From positions 1 to 64,000 of the forward strand of contig MGST01000120.1 in NCBI GenBank assembly GCA_001798605.1: a DNA stretch of 64,000 nucleotides. Reading direction: 5' to 3'. The position numbers were made by a program, and so were the translations under genes. Under the pieces are notes generated by a model, which worked only from the letters and a program-made list of their open reading frames with translations, did no database searches and was not told where the DNA came from. This DNA is from Deltaproteobacteria bacterium RIFOXYA12_FULL_58_15. Lineage in GTDB: Bacteria > Myxococcota > XYA12-FULL-58-9. Positions 7,383-16,404 of this stretch are shown here, piece by piece; the stretch's first letter is position 1, and every line of letters begins with the position of its first letter.

Positions 7383-9047
7383 CTAACTTCTCGGCAGATG
7401 CTTTCTGGCGAAATCATAAGCGTTTCGCCAGCAGATCTTCTCAACCAATTCTTCGATGCCGATGGCGTCAATCCCCCGCGTGCTGCGGTTCTCCCGCAGA
7501 ACATCGCGCAAGTCGTCGGCGAGGAGGTCCCATTCGGTCACCGTGGCGTAAAGAGGAACCGGCGTCACCGCGCCGTCAAAGTCGGAACCGATGCAGATCC
7601 GATCCCAGATGCTGCGCTTCTGCTCGGAGGTCTGACTTGGGTCATTTGCGATGGCGTCGACAACACCTAGAACATTGACGCCAAACAGCGTCCGCCATCG
7701 CTCGGGCGTGGGGCTCAGCCCCTGTTCGACCCCGAGAACCCGGCGATCGAGAATGAGGCCGATGAGCCCCTCGGAATCATTGATGATGCGAATGTCTTCG
7801 TCGGCAAGGTTCAGGCCCCATCCGCTGTAGCCATTGATAATCCACTGGTCGTTCTCTCGCTTCTCGTTGGCGATCAGCTCATCGATGGTCTTTACGCCCG
7901 AGTAGGCCACGTGGCTCGCGACGATCGGCAGCTTCTTCCAAACTTGGGAGGAAGTCTTGGTCCGCTGGTTGTGCGGCAGAATCACCTCATCGTAGAACTG
8001 CCGGCGTGAGCGAGGACTCATGTGCTTGACGTCAATGAGGATCCGCCGTCCACCCCGATCGTTGAGCTCTTCGTCGAGATCGAGGAGCTCGCGCGCGACC
8101 CGCATGCCGAGCGCTTTGCGAGTCTCGAAGCCCTCATACATTCGTGGGCCTTGGTCCATCACGATTTGACCGATTCCGGGAACGCTGCGTGCATGGCCAC
8201 ACAGGCCGTTGTCGAAATGGTGGGCAAGAGTGATGAAGAAGAGCGGATGCGGCATCTCTCGAAAATATCGGATGCGGTCGACCATGGTCTCGAAGGAGAC
8301 CACGTGGTTATCTGGTCCGAGGGAGATGGTGTGGCCGCCCTCGATCGTCAGCACCATGGCGACGTCGGTCGTCTCCCCCTCGATGATCTTTTCGAGCTGA
8401 TTCGCCTCGCGAACGATTTGGTAGCGGCCCTCGACGTTCTCCTGGAAACATCGACCATTGCGGTAGGAATGGACAACTCCTCGTCCGAGCACATGGTCGT
8501 CGCGAACGACATAGTCATATTCCCGCCGAAACTCCTCCCAATAATCGTACTGCTCTGATGTCAAATACTCGAGGTGGGCGCGACCATAACCCAAGTAGAT
8601 CTGTTCCAACGCGACTCGCGCGCGTCCCGTGTTTCTCGTGATCCGCAGGAGCTCACCCAACGCGCCCATCGCGCCATCGCGCAGATACGCGGCGACAGCC
8701 CGCACGGCGGTGACGCCAGTGAGAGCCCGCACGGTCTCACGTGTAACCGAGGTGCGAAAGGCCTCGGGACAGCAGCCCAGAAACCCCTTCTCGATCGGTG
8801 TGAAGGAGGCAAACACCAGCCGAGACCTCCCCTGAACGAGCTGGGCCGGCGTGGATTGCGAGTAGCGTGTTGCCGCCACGCCTCGCTTCTGCAGAAACTG
8901 CAGGGTGGGTTGCGGTTGCCACGGATGAAAAACGTTCGGATCTGACTCAAGAGGCGTGTTGCGCATGCGGTTGAATCCGTACATGCTGGGATGACAGTGT
9001 AGGTCCGCAAACATTCTAGGCATTGTCACGTGCTCTTTCTCATCCAC
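7383..9047 (-). CDS. M19 membrane-dipeptidase-like metallohydrolase
   Basis: A protein of up to 554 residues in the amidohydrolase superfamily. The first beta strand carries FADLHCHP, the HxH-type metal site. TIEGGHTI supplies the bridging Glu, TLAHHFDNGLCGHA and VASHVAYSGV supply later His ligands, and GSDFDGAVTPV near the C-terminus supplies the Asp. These occur in the order of renal-type dipeptidases (peptidase M19). The protein is some 150-200 residues longer than typical M19 enzymes because of a long segment after the first strand. There is no signal peptide, so it should be cytoplasmic. GTG at 9047 is used here; ATG at 9023 or 9014 are alternatives. Likely acts on dipeptides or related amides. 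Confidence 0.8.
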   Translation of the reverse strand: MDEKEHVTMPRMFADLHCHPSMYGFNRMRNTPLESDPNVFHPWQPQPTLQFLQKRGVAATRYSQSTPAQLVQGRSRLVFASFTPIEKGFLGCCPEAFRTSVTRETVRALTGVTAVRAVAAYLRDGAMGALGELLRITRNTGRARVALEQIYLGYGRAHLEYLTSEQYDYWEEFRREYDYVVRDDHVLGRGVVHSYRNGRCFQENVEGRYQIVREANQLEKIIEGETTDVAMVLTIEGGHTISLGPDNHVVSFETMVDRIRYFREMPHPLFFITLAHHFDNGLCGHARSVPGIGQIVMDQGPRMYEGFETRKALGMRVARELLDLDEELNDRGGRRILIDVKHMSPRSRRQFYDEVILPHNQRTKTSSQVWKKLPIVASHVAYSGVKTIDELIANEKRENDQWIINGYSGWGLNLADEDIRIINDSEGLIGLILDRRVLGVEQGLSPTPERWRTLFGVNVLGVVDAIANDPSQTSEQKRSIWDRICIGSDFDGAVTPVPLYATVTEWDLLADDLRDVLRENRSTRGIDAIGIEELVEKICWRNAYDFARKHLPRS

Positions 9048-9077
9048 CCCGCGCAGGATGCCACCGACTCGCGCGGC

Positions 9078-10235
9078 CTAGGGCAATCGTTCGGTGGCCG
9101 GCACCGGCTTAGAGATTCCTTGTTCTGTTTCGAGCGGTTCGAGATCCCATGGATAGAGGGTCGCGTCCGGAACAGGGATGCCCTTCCATTCCTTCAGCGT
9201 TACCGTCGGAATGCCAGATCCACACTGCACCAAGGCGTAGCAAAGCTTTGTCCATGATCCCAAGCTGTTGAGGCTCAGGTTCACCAAGCGCGTCCAGCAC
9301 CCGGTGTTGATGTAGATTTTTTTGTTCCAAACTCGGTAGCGGTAGCTGTGCAGGTGTCCAAAAATCACGATCTTGGTCGCTTCGTTCTCGAGAAGATATC
9401 TGGCCGCCTGTGCCATCGCTCGCGGCAGGTTTTCGCCGAACGCATATTTAAACAGGGGCCAGCTGCAGTACCAGTTGTCCAACTCGTGTTTTCTGGGTTG
9501 CAGCCACATCTGCACAAAAAAGACCGCCAGTGAGAGGAGGTATTTGAGCAGAAACACCGGGTTGTAACGCCACAGGCGTCCCAACAAGGCCGACACCGGC
9601 GTGGTATTATAGAATGCGTAATACTCGCGGCGTTTCCCTGCCAAGAAGAAACCTGCGATCAAAATAGCTGCCCAATCGTGGTTGATAATGGTCGTGCCAT
9701 CCTCCAACGTCTTGAGCTCTCCGCCGGGCACAAAGGAGGTCCCGAGGGAGTAGCGGTCACCATGCTCGACGCGCACTCCATCAAACTCATACATCGTGTC
9801 ACTGAAGACGAGATCTGGGTGAATCTGTTCGCGAAGATGGTCCCTCACCTCATCAAACACCAAGGCCCGGTCATGGTTGCCCGGAAGAAATCGAATGCTC
9901 TTGTTGGTGCGCGATGCAAAGGCGCCGAGCTCGGCAAAAACAATCGGGTGACCCTTCTTGATCCGCTCGAGTTGCAGAACGGCCACAGAGGCCGTCATGT
10001 GCAGCGGGTGGCCTTCGGCGTAATCGTGGGGATTCAGCAGCTCAAACACGTCACCGTTGAGCACCAACTCCACCTCCGCCTGCGCATAGTCGCCGGTCGA
10101 GTAGAATCGCAGAAACTGCCCGAACAAACGATCGTAGACGAAGTCCTCCCGATAGTTCCACCGCCCGTCCTCAGCATAGATGCCGGTTCCCATATGCAGG
10201 TCACTGACGACGATCTTCAGCCGACCCTCGGCCAT
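9078..10235 (-). CDS. Calcineurin-like metallophosphoesterase
   Basis: A 385-residue cytoplasmic protein. The dinuclear metal motifs of the metallophosphoesterase superfamily are in order: VVSDLHMG near the N-terminus (DxH), NGDVFELL (GDxxE variant), LPGNHDRA (GNHD), VEHGDRY (H) and FGHLHSYR (GHxH). An insertion with two hydrophobic stretches (FLLKYLLSLAVFFVQMWLQP) lies between the fourth and fifth motifs and could bind membrane. This recalls UDP-2,3-diacylglucosamine hydrolases (LpxH/LpxI types), although the protein is longer. The ATG at 10235 follows GGAGGAG. It lies 31 bases downstream of nothing but the M19 gene start region and may be co-transcribed with that gene. Substrate unknown. 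Confidence 0.8.
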   Translation of the reverse strand: MAEGRLKIVVSDLHMGTGIYAEDGRWNYREDFVYDRLFGQFLRFYSTGDYAQAEVELVLNGDVFELLNPHDYAEGHPLHMTASVAVLQLERIKKGHPIVFAELGAFASRTNKSIRFLPGNHDRALVFDEVRDHLREQIHPDLVFSDTMYEFDGVRVEHGDRYSLGTSFVPGGELKTLEDGTTIINHDWAAILIAGFFLAGKRREYYAFYNTTPVSALLGRLWRYNPVFLLKYLLSLAVFFVQMWLQPRKHELDNWYCSWPLFKYAFGENLPRAMAQAARYLLENEATKIVIFGHLHSYRYRVWNKKIYINTGCWTRLVNLSLNSLGSWTKLCYALVQCGSGIPTVTLKEWKGIPVPDATLYPWDLEPLETEQGISKPVPATERLP

Positions 10236-10371
10236 TGCGACAATCTCCTCCAATTTGCGACATCGCGACGGGTGTCTCGCATCGACTCGTCGAGCTACCC
10301 TCGTGGCACGCACGCCGAAACTCGACCGTGAGCAGTCGATCTCCTATCATGAAGGGTCCGGAGCACAAAGC

Positions 10372-11571
10372 ATGGCCAGAAACGCTTACAACAAACTCAC
10401 CAAGATGCTCGACCGCTTGGTGGGAACGCTTGCTGGCCCGCTCGACCTCGACCCCGAACAACTCTTGCGCGAGGCCGAAGCGGAGGTTGGTGCCTGTTTC
10501 CACAAGCAGCCATCCGTACAGCCACAGCTCGGCTATTTTTTTGCTGACATGGAGGAGCAGAACCCATCCGATCTGGGTCGGGCTCTATTGATTCTGAGTT
10601 GCAAGAAGTTCCTAACCAACCGGTTGTTGCTAGAACGAGAACTGCGCGCCGAGCCGTCCTGCCAAACTCGAGCAATCAAGCAGCCGGTCTTCATCGTCGG
10701 TCTTCAACGTACTGGTTCCACTTACCTTCAGGCGCTGCTCGCAGACGACGATGACGCCCGTGCGTTTCGCCTGTGGGAGCTCGCTCATCCCACATCCAAC
10801 ATCTCCTCCCGGGCACGTCAGAGAAAGGCGAAGCTCACGTGCCTGGCCCGCTCGTTTTTGCAACCCAAGATGAGCGGCATCCATCCGTTGTCCTTTGACT
10901 CCTTCGAGGAGTGCATGTGGCTGTTTGCCAACTCTTGGGCGGTTGTCTGCTACGGCCTGCAAGCGTACCTGCCGCGTTGGGAGCAATGGCTCGCAGGTGC
11001 CGACATGGCCGAGCACTACCGCTTCTACCGCCGCCAGCTACAGTTGCTTCGTGGACATGACGATGGACGTCGCTTGGTGCTCAAATGTCCGGATCACCTC
11101 TGGCATCTAGATGCCCTGTTGAACACCTTCCCTGACGCTCGCATCATTTGGACGCACCGGGATCCGCTGGCGATCGTGCCCTCCTATTGCAGTTTGACCG
11201 CACAAAATCTAATCAGCCTCTTCGGTCGGTGCGATCCCGCTCGAATAGGTGATCACGTTCGGACACGTCTCTGCTCCGGCATCGACCGCGGTCTGGCTCA
11301 ACGGGCCCTGATCTCGCCGGAGCAGATCATCGACATCCAATACGACCAGCTCGTGAAGAATCCGTCTGAAACCATGGAACGGATCTACAGACATTTTGGG
11401 TGGCCCATGGGCGAGCGTTACCGTTGGCAAATCGGGCAGCGCAACCAACGCACCAAGAAGCGGATCAGTCACGCATACGCACTTTCCGACTATGACCTCA
11501 CCTCAGCTCAAATCCGCGTGTCCTTCGCGCCATACTACGACTTCATACAACAGTGGTTGCCCGAGGAGTGA
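10372..11571 (+). CDS. PAPS-dependent sulfotransferase family protein
   Basis: A 399-residue protein. FIVGLQRTGSTYLQ (107-120) is the 5'-phosphosulfate-binding P-loop of sulfotransferases. WTHRDPLAIVPSYCS is the 3'-phosphate motif (R..S), and IQYDQLVKNP matches the later conserved region. It fits the Sulfotransfer_3 type, which transfers sulfate from PAPS to carbohydrate or lipid acceptors. The ATG at 10372 has GGAG eight bases upstream. It diverges from the metallophosphoesterase gene across 136 bases, which should hold both promoters. It is the first gene of a plus-strand series (transporter, radical SAM enzyme, glycosyltransferase fusion). This suggests a sulfated product, but the acceptor is unknown. 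Confidence 0.85.
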   Translation: MARNAYNKLTKMLDRLVGTLAGPLDLDPEQLLREAEAEVGACFHKQPSVQPQLGYFFADMEEQNPSDLGRALLILSCKKFLTNRLLLERELRAEPSCQTRAIKQPVFIVGLQRTGSTYLQALLADDDDARAFRLWELAHPTSNISSRARQRKAKLTCLARSFLQPKMSGIHPLSFDSFEECMWLFANSWAVVCYGLQAYLPRWEQWLAGADMAEHYRFYRRQLQLLRGHDDGRRLVLKCPDHLWHLDALLNTFPDARIIWTHRDPLAIVPSYCSLTAQNLISLFGRCDPARIGDHVRTRLCSGIDRGLAQRALISPEQIIDIQYDQLVKNPSETMERIYRHFGWPMGERYRWQIGQRNQRTKKRISHAYALSDYDLTSAQIRVSFAPYYDFIQQWLPEE

Positions 11572-11580
11572 TCGAGTAAG

Positions 11581-12021
11581 TTGGCTGCAGAAAGGACTTT
11601 TGAACAAGATGAACGAGCGCGTCCACCCAAAGCAAGGATACGGCTGGTCCCAATGAGTTTTCTCCTTGTGGTCGTTTTGTGCAGCTTGGCGGCGATTCTG
11701 AACGTCGGTGGAATAGCGCTCTTCAAGTACGAGATCGGCCGCTACGCCCTCGAAGGGCTCCTTGCCCACATCCTGTTCGCGATTCGGCCGCTCGTCATCG
11801 TCGGGGGCGTAATGCTTCTGGGCTCCGCTGTGTCCATGCTCAGGGCGCTGGCTTTGGCCCCGATGACGACCGTTGTGCCCATCACCATCGGCTTCAATTT
11901 CATCTTCACACTCCTTCTGGGTGCCCTCTTCTTGCGCGAGCACGTGACTTTCGCCACCATCGGCGGCATGGTGCTCATCCTCGGCGGTCTTCTGCTGATC
12001 AATGTGGGCCGCTCCACCTAA
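11581..12021 (+). CDS. Small EamA/SMR-type membrane transporter
   Basis: Up to 146 residues with four membrane spans. The end region (PITIGFNFIFTLLLGALFLR, EHVTFATIGGMVLILGGLLL) is the typical second half of an EamA or small multidrug-resistance domain. Only one four-helix unit is present, so it would work as a dimer, as in SMR or ArnE/ArnF-like proteins. The TTG at 11581 is nine bases after the sulfotransferase gene; ATG at 11653 gives a more usual length of 122 residues. Its place between sulfotransferase and radical SAM genes suggests export or flipping of a lipid-linked product. That is inference. Confidence 0.75.
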   Translation: MAAERTFEQDERARPPKARIRLVPMSFLLVVVLCSLAAILNVGGIALFKYEIGRYALEGLLAHILFAIRPLVIVGGVMLLGSAVSMLRALALAPMTTVVPITIGFNFIFTLLLGALFLREHVTFATIGGMVLILGGLLLINVGRST

Positions 12022-12049
12022 GCACACGGAACGCGGATTAGGAGGTTGT

Positions 12050-13255
12050 GTGTCCAATCCCAATGTTGAGCTATTCCGACAACTGCAAAAGGAAGGCCGC
12101 GATCCAGCGCGACTGCCCTGGGCGGGGCGCGAAGTTCCCCACGTCGTCATCGACATCAATCAGAACTGCAACATAAGCTGCGATGCCTGCTACAAGAATA
12201 AACACACGCAAGAAAAACCGTTGGTCCAAGTCCAAGAGGAAATCGACCTCGCCTTGACCCAGCGCAACTTCATCGACATCACCATCTCGGGTGGCGAGCC
12301 CACTCTTCATAGCCAGCTTCCAGAGATTCTCGCGTACGCAGCCAAAAAGGGCTTGCGCAGCATGATCCTCACCAACGGTTTTCGTTTCGATCTCGACGTC
12401 CTCAAACGGCTCAAGGCGGCCGGCCTAACCGAGATTTTGCTCCATATCGACACCCATCAACATCGATCGGATCTCCCGAACGTCAACCTGGAGAGCGACC
12501 TCAATCCGGATCGCCACCACTACGTCGAGATGTGTCGGCAGGCGGGGCTGAGTGTGTCGTTTGTGCTGACACTCTATCGTGACACTCTCGACGACCTCGC
12601 TTCCGTCCTTGCGTTCAGTCAGAGCGAGCCAAGCCCTGCACGCGGCATGCTCGTCACCTGTTATGCGGAATCAGTCAACTACGATCGATCCCTATTGGAA
12701 CGCGACTCCGGCCTTCAACTCCTCACAAGCGATGTCGTGCGTTACCTGCGAGAGAGAGAGAACGCCTATCCCGTCTTCTATGTGGCCTCCAGTCACAACG
12801 TCGAAGACATGCGGTGGTTGGTTTACATCGCCGCGGTCTCCACCGACCGCGACCAACAACTCACCAAGCTCTATGTGGATCCGCGGCACAAGCTCATGTT
12901 CGCATTGTTCTTCCGCGCTCAACGCTGGCTCCTGGGCCGCTACTACTTTGCAGAAACCTCCATGAAGACCAGGCAGGTGGTAACCTACCTGCTCACCTAT
13001 GCTGTACTGTCTCTTTCTCCACGCACATCGTTTCGCGTCTTGCGGCTGCTTGCCAAGGCGCTCCGAAACGGAAACCTGCGTCTGTCCCCGGCCGTGTTCC
13101 AACAGGCCCCCAATCGACTCTCGAGCGGCGAATACGAGACTTGTCAGGATTGTCCGGATTCCACCGTGCGCGACGGCCGGCTCGTTCCTGTATGCTTGGC
13201 GGACATCGCAGCTCCAGAGGAGCTGGGCGGAACTTACGGACATGTCACCAGGTGA
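12050..13255 (+). CDS. Radical SAM enzyme
   Basis: A 401-residue protein. CNISCDAC (Cys40, Cys44, Cys47) is the CxxxCxxC site for the SAM-binding 4Fe-4S cluster. SGGEPTLH is the GGEP motif of the radical SAM barrel. Near the C-terminus CQDC and a further Cys about 15 residues on (VPVCLAD) may bind an auxiliary cluster, as in SPASM-like enzymes. GTG at 12050 has a perfect TAGGAGG ribosome site. The frame upstream to 12002 overlaps the transporter gene, so GTG is preferred. The gene overlaps the next by 14 bases, so they form one unit. The reaction is unknown. Context points to modification of a lipid or isoprenoid-type substrate, as HpnH-like radical SAM enzymes do in hopanoid pathways. Confidence 0.85.
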   Translation: MSNPNVELFRQLQKEGRDPARLPWAGREVPHVVIDINQNCNISCDACYKNKHTQEKPLVQVQEEIDLALTQRNFIDITISGGEPTLHSQLPEILAYAAKKGLRSMILTNGFRFDLDVLKRLKAAGLTEILLHIDTHQHRSDLPNVNLESDLNPDRHHYVEMCRQAGLSVSFVLTLYRDTLDDLASVLAFSQSEPSPARGMLVTCYAESVNYDRSLLERDSGLQLLTSDVVRYLRERENAYPVFYVASSHNVEDMRWLVYIAAVSTDRDQQLTKLYVDPRHKLMFALFFRAQRWLLGRYYFAETSMKTRQVVTYLLTYAVLSLSPRTSFRVLRLLAKALRNGNLRLSPAVFQQAPNRLSSGEYETCQDCPDSTVRDGRLVPVCLADIAAPEELGGTYGHVTR

Positions 13256-15500
13256 GACAATTTTTGCGAGTCTGGCGACCCTGGCCGCCCTTGGATGGAT
13301 CGCCTACTTTGTTCCGCACACGCTCAAGCTGCTCACACTGCAGACTCTAGAGTCGCAATCCCTTTCGCTAAACCGGGAGCATCCGCGTCTGAGCGTTATC
13401 GTCGCTGCTCGCAATCAGGAATCTACACTTCGCCAATCTGTGGATTCACTCGTGGCGCAGGATTATCCCAACCTCGAGGTCATCCTCGTTAACGATCGTT
13501 CGACTGACGCCACCGGCAAGATCATTGATGAGCTCGCTCGACAGCATTCACGAGTTCGCGCTCTCCACATCGAGAGCGTGCCCGAAGGCTGGTTAGGGAA
13601 GGTACACGCTCTAAACAAAGGCTGCGCGCTTGCCACCGGCGAGCTGTTTCTCTTTGCGGACGCCGATGTTCTGTTTCGCGGACAGGCTCTGCGTCGCGCA
13701 GTGGGATTGTGTCTCTCGCGGGGATGGGATCACCTGGTGGTCTGTCCCAAGATCCCCCGTTCCTTCTCGTTGCTCAGTGTCCTCAAGACCACCTTGACGG
13801 CATCGGTTGTGAACAAGTGGGTGATTCTCGGCGAAGATAATATGCAGGTTCAGGAGCCCGTGGGGATTGGTGCCTTCAACCTGGTGCGTCGCGAGGCCAT
13901 CGAGCAGGCCGAAGGCCTGGAATGGCTGAGGATGGAGCTCCTCGACGATGTGGGCCTCGGCGTGCTCCTACACCGCCATTTGTTCAAGAGCGGCTTCGTG
14001 CTCAGTCACGATGAGGTCTGCTTGGACTGGTACAACACCACCGGTGAGGCCCTTGAGGGCCTCCATAAGAACGTCTATGCGGCGCTTGGTCACTATCGCA
14101 TCTTTGGGGCCCTTTCCTTTGCATTGCAGGCCATGGCCTTTTGCGGCTTACCCTTGGCGTTGGTCGACCCGCAGATCCGCACAGTCGTTTGGCCAATCAT
14201 CGCGGCGGCAGTTGTCGCCCTGCTTGGGTTTGCCGTAACAGGCAGGAGGCGCGCTCAATGGTCCTTCTGGGCACTTCTTTTGTTCCCTCTTGGCGTGGGA
14301 CTCATCCTCATCGCTCTCGTGCGCGCGGTTCTATCCTTCCACATCCGCGGCGAGCTCACCTGGAGAGGGACCACCTATCCGGCAGCGGCGCTACTGAGCG
14401 GCCACCGCGTCCAGCCCGCGGTCATTCGCCAGCGCGATTGGATCGCCCGCTATTTCAGAGTCCTGGATGATTATGGGGAGGACTTCGATTGTTACTACGG
14501 TCGCCTGGAGGCCGGTGCCTCGCAACCCTCCTGGCACAGGATTTCCCACATACGCGCCGACGGCCTCTATGGACTGGTGCAGGCCATGCGGCACTCAGGC
14601 ATCCGAATCACGCGTCTGTCCGAAAACAGACGCGTTCGCTCACAGCCTGCCGCATTGATGCGCCTTTGGCTGACCGTTCGTGCCCTCGTTGAGCGCCGCA
14701 ATCGGATCTCAATCCAGTTTCCGCTCTGGCGAGATCGGATCAAACCACTCGTAGGCAAGTGCGGCCCGCCGCTCGTCAGATTCATCCTCTTCTCCCGCGA
14801 GGAAACCAGGCAGGTGAGTGAAGTGGCCACCTCTTGCAAAGTGAGCAAGAACAGTCTGCTCCTGTGGGCGCTAAATCGAGCGGTGGAGTCTCTCAAGTTG
14901 ACACCGCGGACCTCCACTCTCTGGCACGTTCCAGTGAGCCTGCGCGGAATGCTGCACGATCTGCCCGCCCACTTCAATATGATCTCCAACCTATTGGTGG
15001 TGGCTCGATCCGAGGACACACCCGCGAGTCTCCATGAAGCGATCAAGGCTCGTCTGCAGAGACAGGACCACTGGGCCCTGTGGTACAAAGCACAACTTGC
15101 GCGCTTTCTGAGCTACCGTCAGTTTCGCAAGACCGTCCTCAAGGGCCACGAAAAGCTATTGGCCAAAGAGGAGACGGTGCTCACTTTTTCCAACCTTGGG
15201 GCCTTGCCCGACGCGGTGGATCTCAAGGAGGCAACCGTGGCCGGGAGCCATGACCATTGGCTCATCAGGGCACCGACCTTGTACTACAATCCGATCTCCA
15301 TCACTGCGGTGACATGGAATGGTCGTCTTTCCCTTACTCTCACCGCTCACCCATCGCTGGCTATCGATTCCCAAACGGCCGACGCGGTCCTGGAAAAATG
15401 CAAGACTCTTGCCCTGACACCCGTCTCCAACCCTGACATCGGGAACTCTTTTGTCAAAGAGCTTGCGGTCGAGCCGACGACATCACCGCGACCAAGCTGA
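13242..15500 (+). CDS. Family 2 glycosyltransferase fused to HxxxDG acyltransferase-like domain
   Basis: A 752-residue two-domain protein. Residues 1-30 form a membrane anchor. Residues 48-270 are a GT-A fold: LSVIVAARNQ, LVNDRSTDAT and the DxD-type FADADV (139-143), with GWLGKVHALNKG as in hopene- and carotenoid-linked glycosyltransferases (HpnB/CruC-like). Two to three membrane spans lie at about 285-370. From about 380 the protein resembles the CoA-dependent acyltransferase/condensation fold: HIRADG at 436-441 fits the catalytic HxxxDG. Later FSREETRQVSEVATSCKVSK, HVPVSLRG and NMISNLLVV fit the second half of wax-ester-synthase or PapA-like enzymes. The ATG at 13242 overlaps the radical SAM gene. 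It may both glycosylate and acylate one lipid. The fusion is unfamiliar to me. Confidence 0.8.
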   Translation: MSPGETIFASLATLAALGWIAYFVPHTLKLLTLQTLESQSLSLNREHPRLSVIVAARNQESTLRQSVDSLVAQDYPNLEVILVNDRSTDATGKIIDELARQHSRVRALHIESVPEGWLGKVHALNKGCALATGELFLFADADVLFRGQALRRAVGLCLSRGWDHLVVCPKIPRSFSLLSVLKTTLTASVVNKWVILGEDNMQVQEPVGIGAFNLVRREAIEQAEGLEWLRMELLDDVGLGVLLHRHLFKSGFVLSHDEVCLDWYNTTGEALEGLHKNVYAALGHYRIFGALSFALQAMAFCGLPLALVDPQIRTVVWPIIAAAVVALLGFAVTGRRRAQWSFWALLLFPLGVGLILIALVRAVLSFHIRGELTWRGTTYPAAALLSGHRVQPAVIRQRDWIARYFRVLDDYGEDFDCYYGRLEAGASQPSWHRISHIRADGLYGLVQAMRHSGIRITRLSENRRVRSQPAALMRLWLTVRALVERRNRISIQFPLWRDRIKPLVGKCGPPLVRFILFSREETRQVSEVATSCKVSKNSLLLWALNRAVESLKLTPRTSTLWHVPVSLRGMLHDLPAHFNMISNLLVVARSEDTPASLHEAIKARLQRQDHWALWYKAQLARFLSYRQFRKTVLKGHEKLLAKEETVLTFSNLGALPDAVDLKEATVAGSHDHWLIRAPTLYYNPISITAVTWNGRLSLTLTAHPSLAIDSQTADAVLEKCKTLALTPVSNPDIGNSFVKELAVEPTTSPRPS

Positions 15501-16404
15501 CACATGTAAGCAAGAGACAGACCGCCATGGTCCATCCCACTTTGCGTATGTGACGCAGGTGAGGAGGGCGTAAGGTTATCCAGAAGGAGAACAACAACAC
15601 AGGGACCGGTGTGGCAGCCGTGCCGACGGGAAAGACGCCTGCTCGAGTGAAAGCATCGAGCAGGGCGATAGCTGAAACGCCCGTGATGATCGGTGCGATG
15701 AACTTCACGAAGGTCATCGCCGATTTTGCCCGAGCCGTCACTCGACGCACGGCCATTGTCGCGACGCACAGGACGATCACCCAAACCGAGGCTATCGCTG
15801 CTGCGTGGGACGCGGCTGCACCTCCCGCATAGGCCACGGGAAAACCGAATGCACCGATTGTTATGGCGACCAACAGCTCACCTTCGAAAGTCTTCTCCAG
15901 ACGACCAAACACGAGCAACATCAATACGGCTGCAGGAATCCCGGGGATCAAATACGTCAGAACGGTATTCGCCGGACCCATCAACGCAGCCACAACACCC
16001 ATTGTAATGGCAAACAACGGAGCGATGACGAGTTGTCGCCATGCTTCGGCCGCGTTCTCGTGACGGGCCCGGGCGCCCCTGAGGTTCGTGACAATCATAA
16101 ATGGCTCATGCGCAAAAAACAGTGCCAATGCCGCCAGTGCGGTGAGCCCCGCGGGCGGCGGATTGGGAACCATGGACACGGTCGCCACCAAGGTGGTGAG
16201 AATCTGAGCAATGGCACCGGTCTCTTTCGGCAGCAGCACCCCGGCGCGGCGGCGCATCTTGTCGGGAAAGCCCGTCGTGAACGAAGCGCGATATCGCCTC
16301 TGTTCGGTAGGGGCAATTTTACGGCTTCGACCTTTTCTTGGGGCCGACGGATAATGTTCTCGACCCAGTGCGCCCGGGTCGTCTTCAACTGACTTATCTG
16401 TCAT
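15454..16404 (-). CDS. YwiC-like membrane protein
   Basis: About 316 residues with a basic cytoplasmic N-terminus and some eight membrane spans. LLPKETGAIAQILTTLVATV resembles the PKEHGAW start of the YwiC-like family (Bacillus YwiC, function unknown), and FFAHEPFMIVTNLRGAR fits its second conserved segment. ATG at 16404 overlaps the end of the upstream B12-radical SAM gene by 11 bases, so the two are probably an operon. The 3' end overlaps the convergent glycosyltransferase fusion gene by 47 bases. Role unknown. Confidence 0.7.
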   Translation of the reverse strand: MTDKSVEDDPGALGREHYPSAPRKGRSRKIAPTEQRRYRASFTTGFPDKMRRRAGVLLPKETGAIAQILTTLVATVSMVPNPPPAGLTALAALALFFAHEPFMIVTNLRGARARHENAAEAWRQLVIAPLFAITMGVVAALMGPANTVLTYLIPGIPAAVLMLLVFGRLEKTFEGELLVAITIGAFGFPVAYAGGAAASHAAAIASVWVIVLCVATMAVRRVTARAKSAMTFVKFIAPIITGVSAIALLDAFTRAGVFPVGTAATPVPVLLFSFWITLRPPHLRHIRKVGWTMAVCLLLTCVSLVAVMSSARPQAL

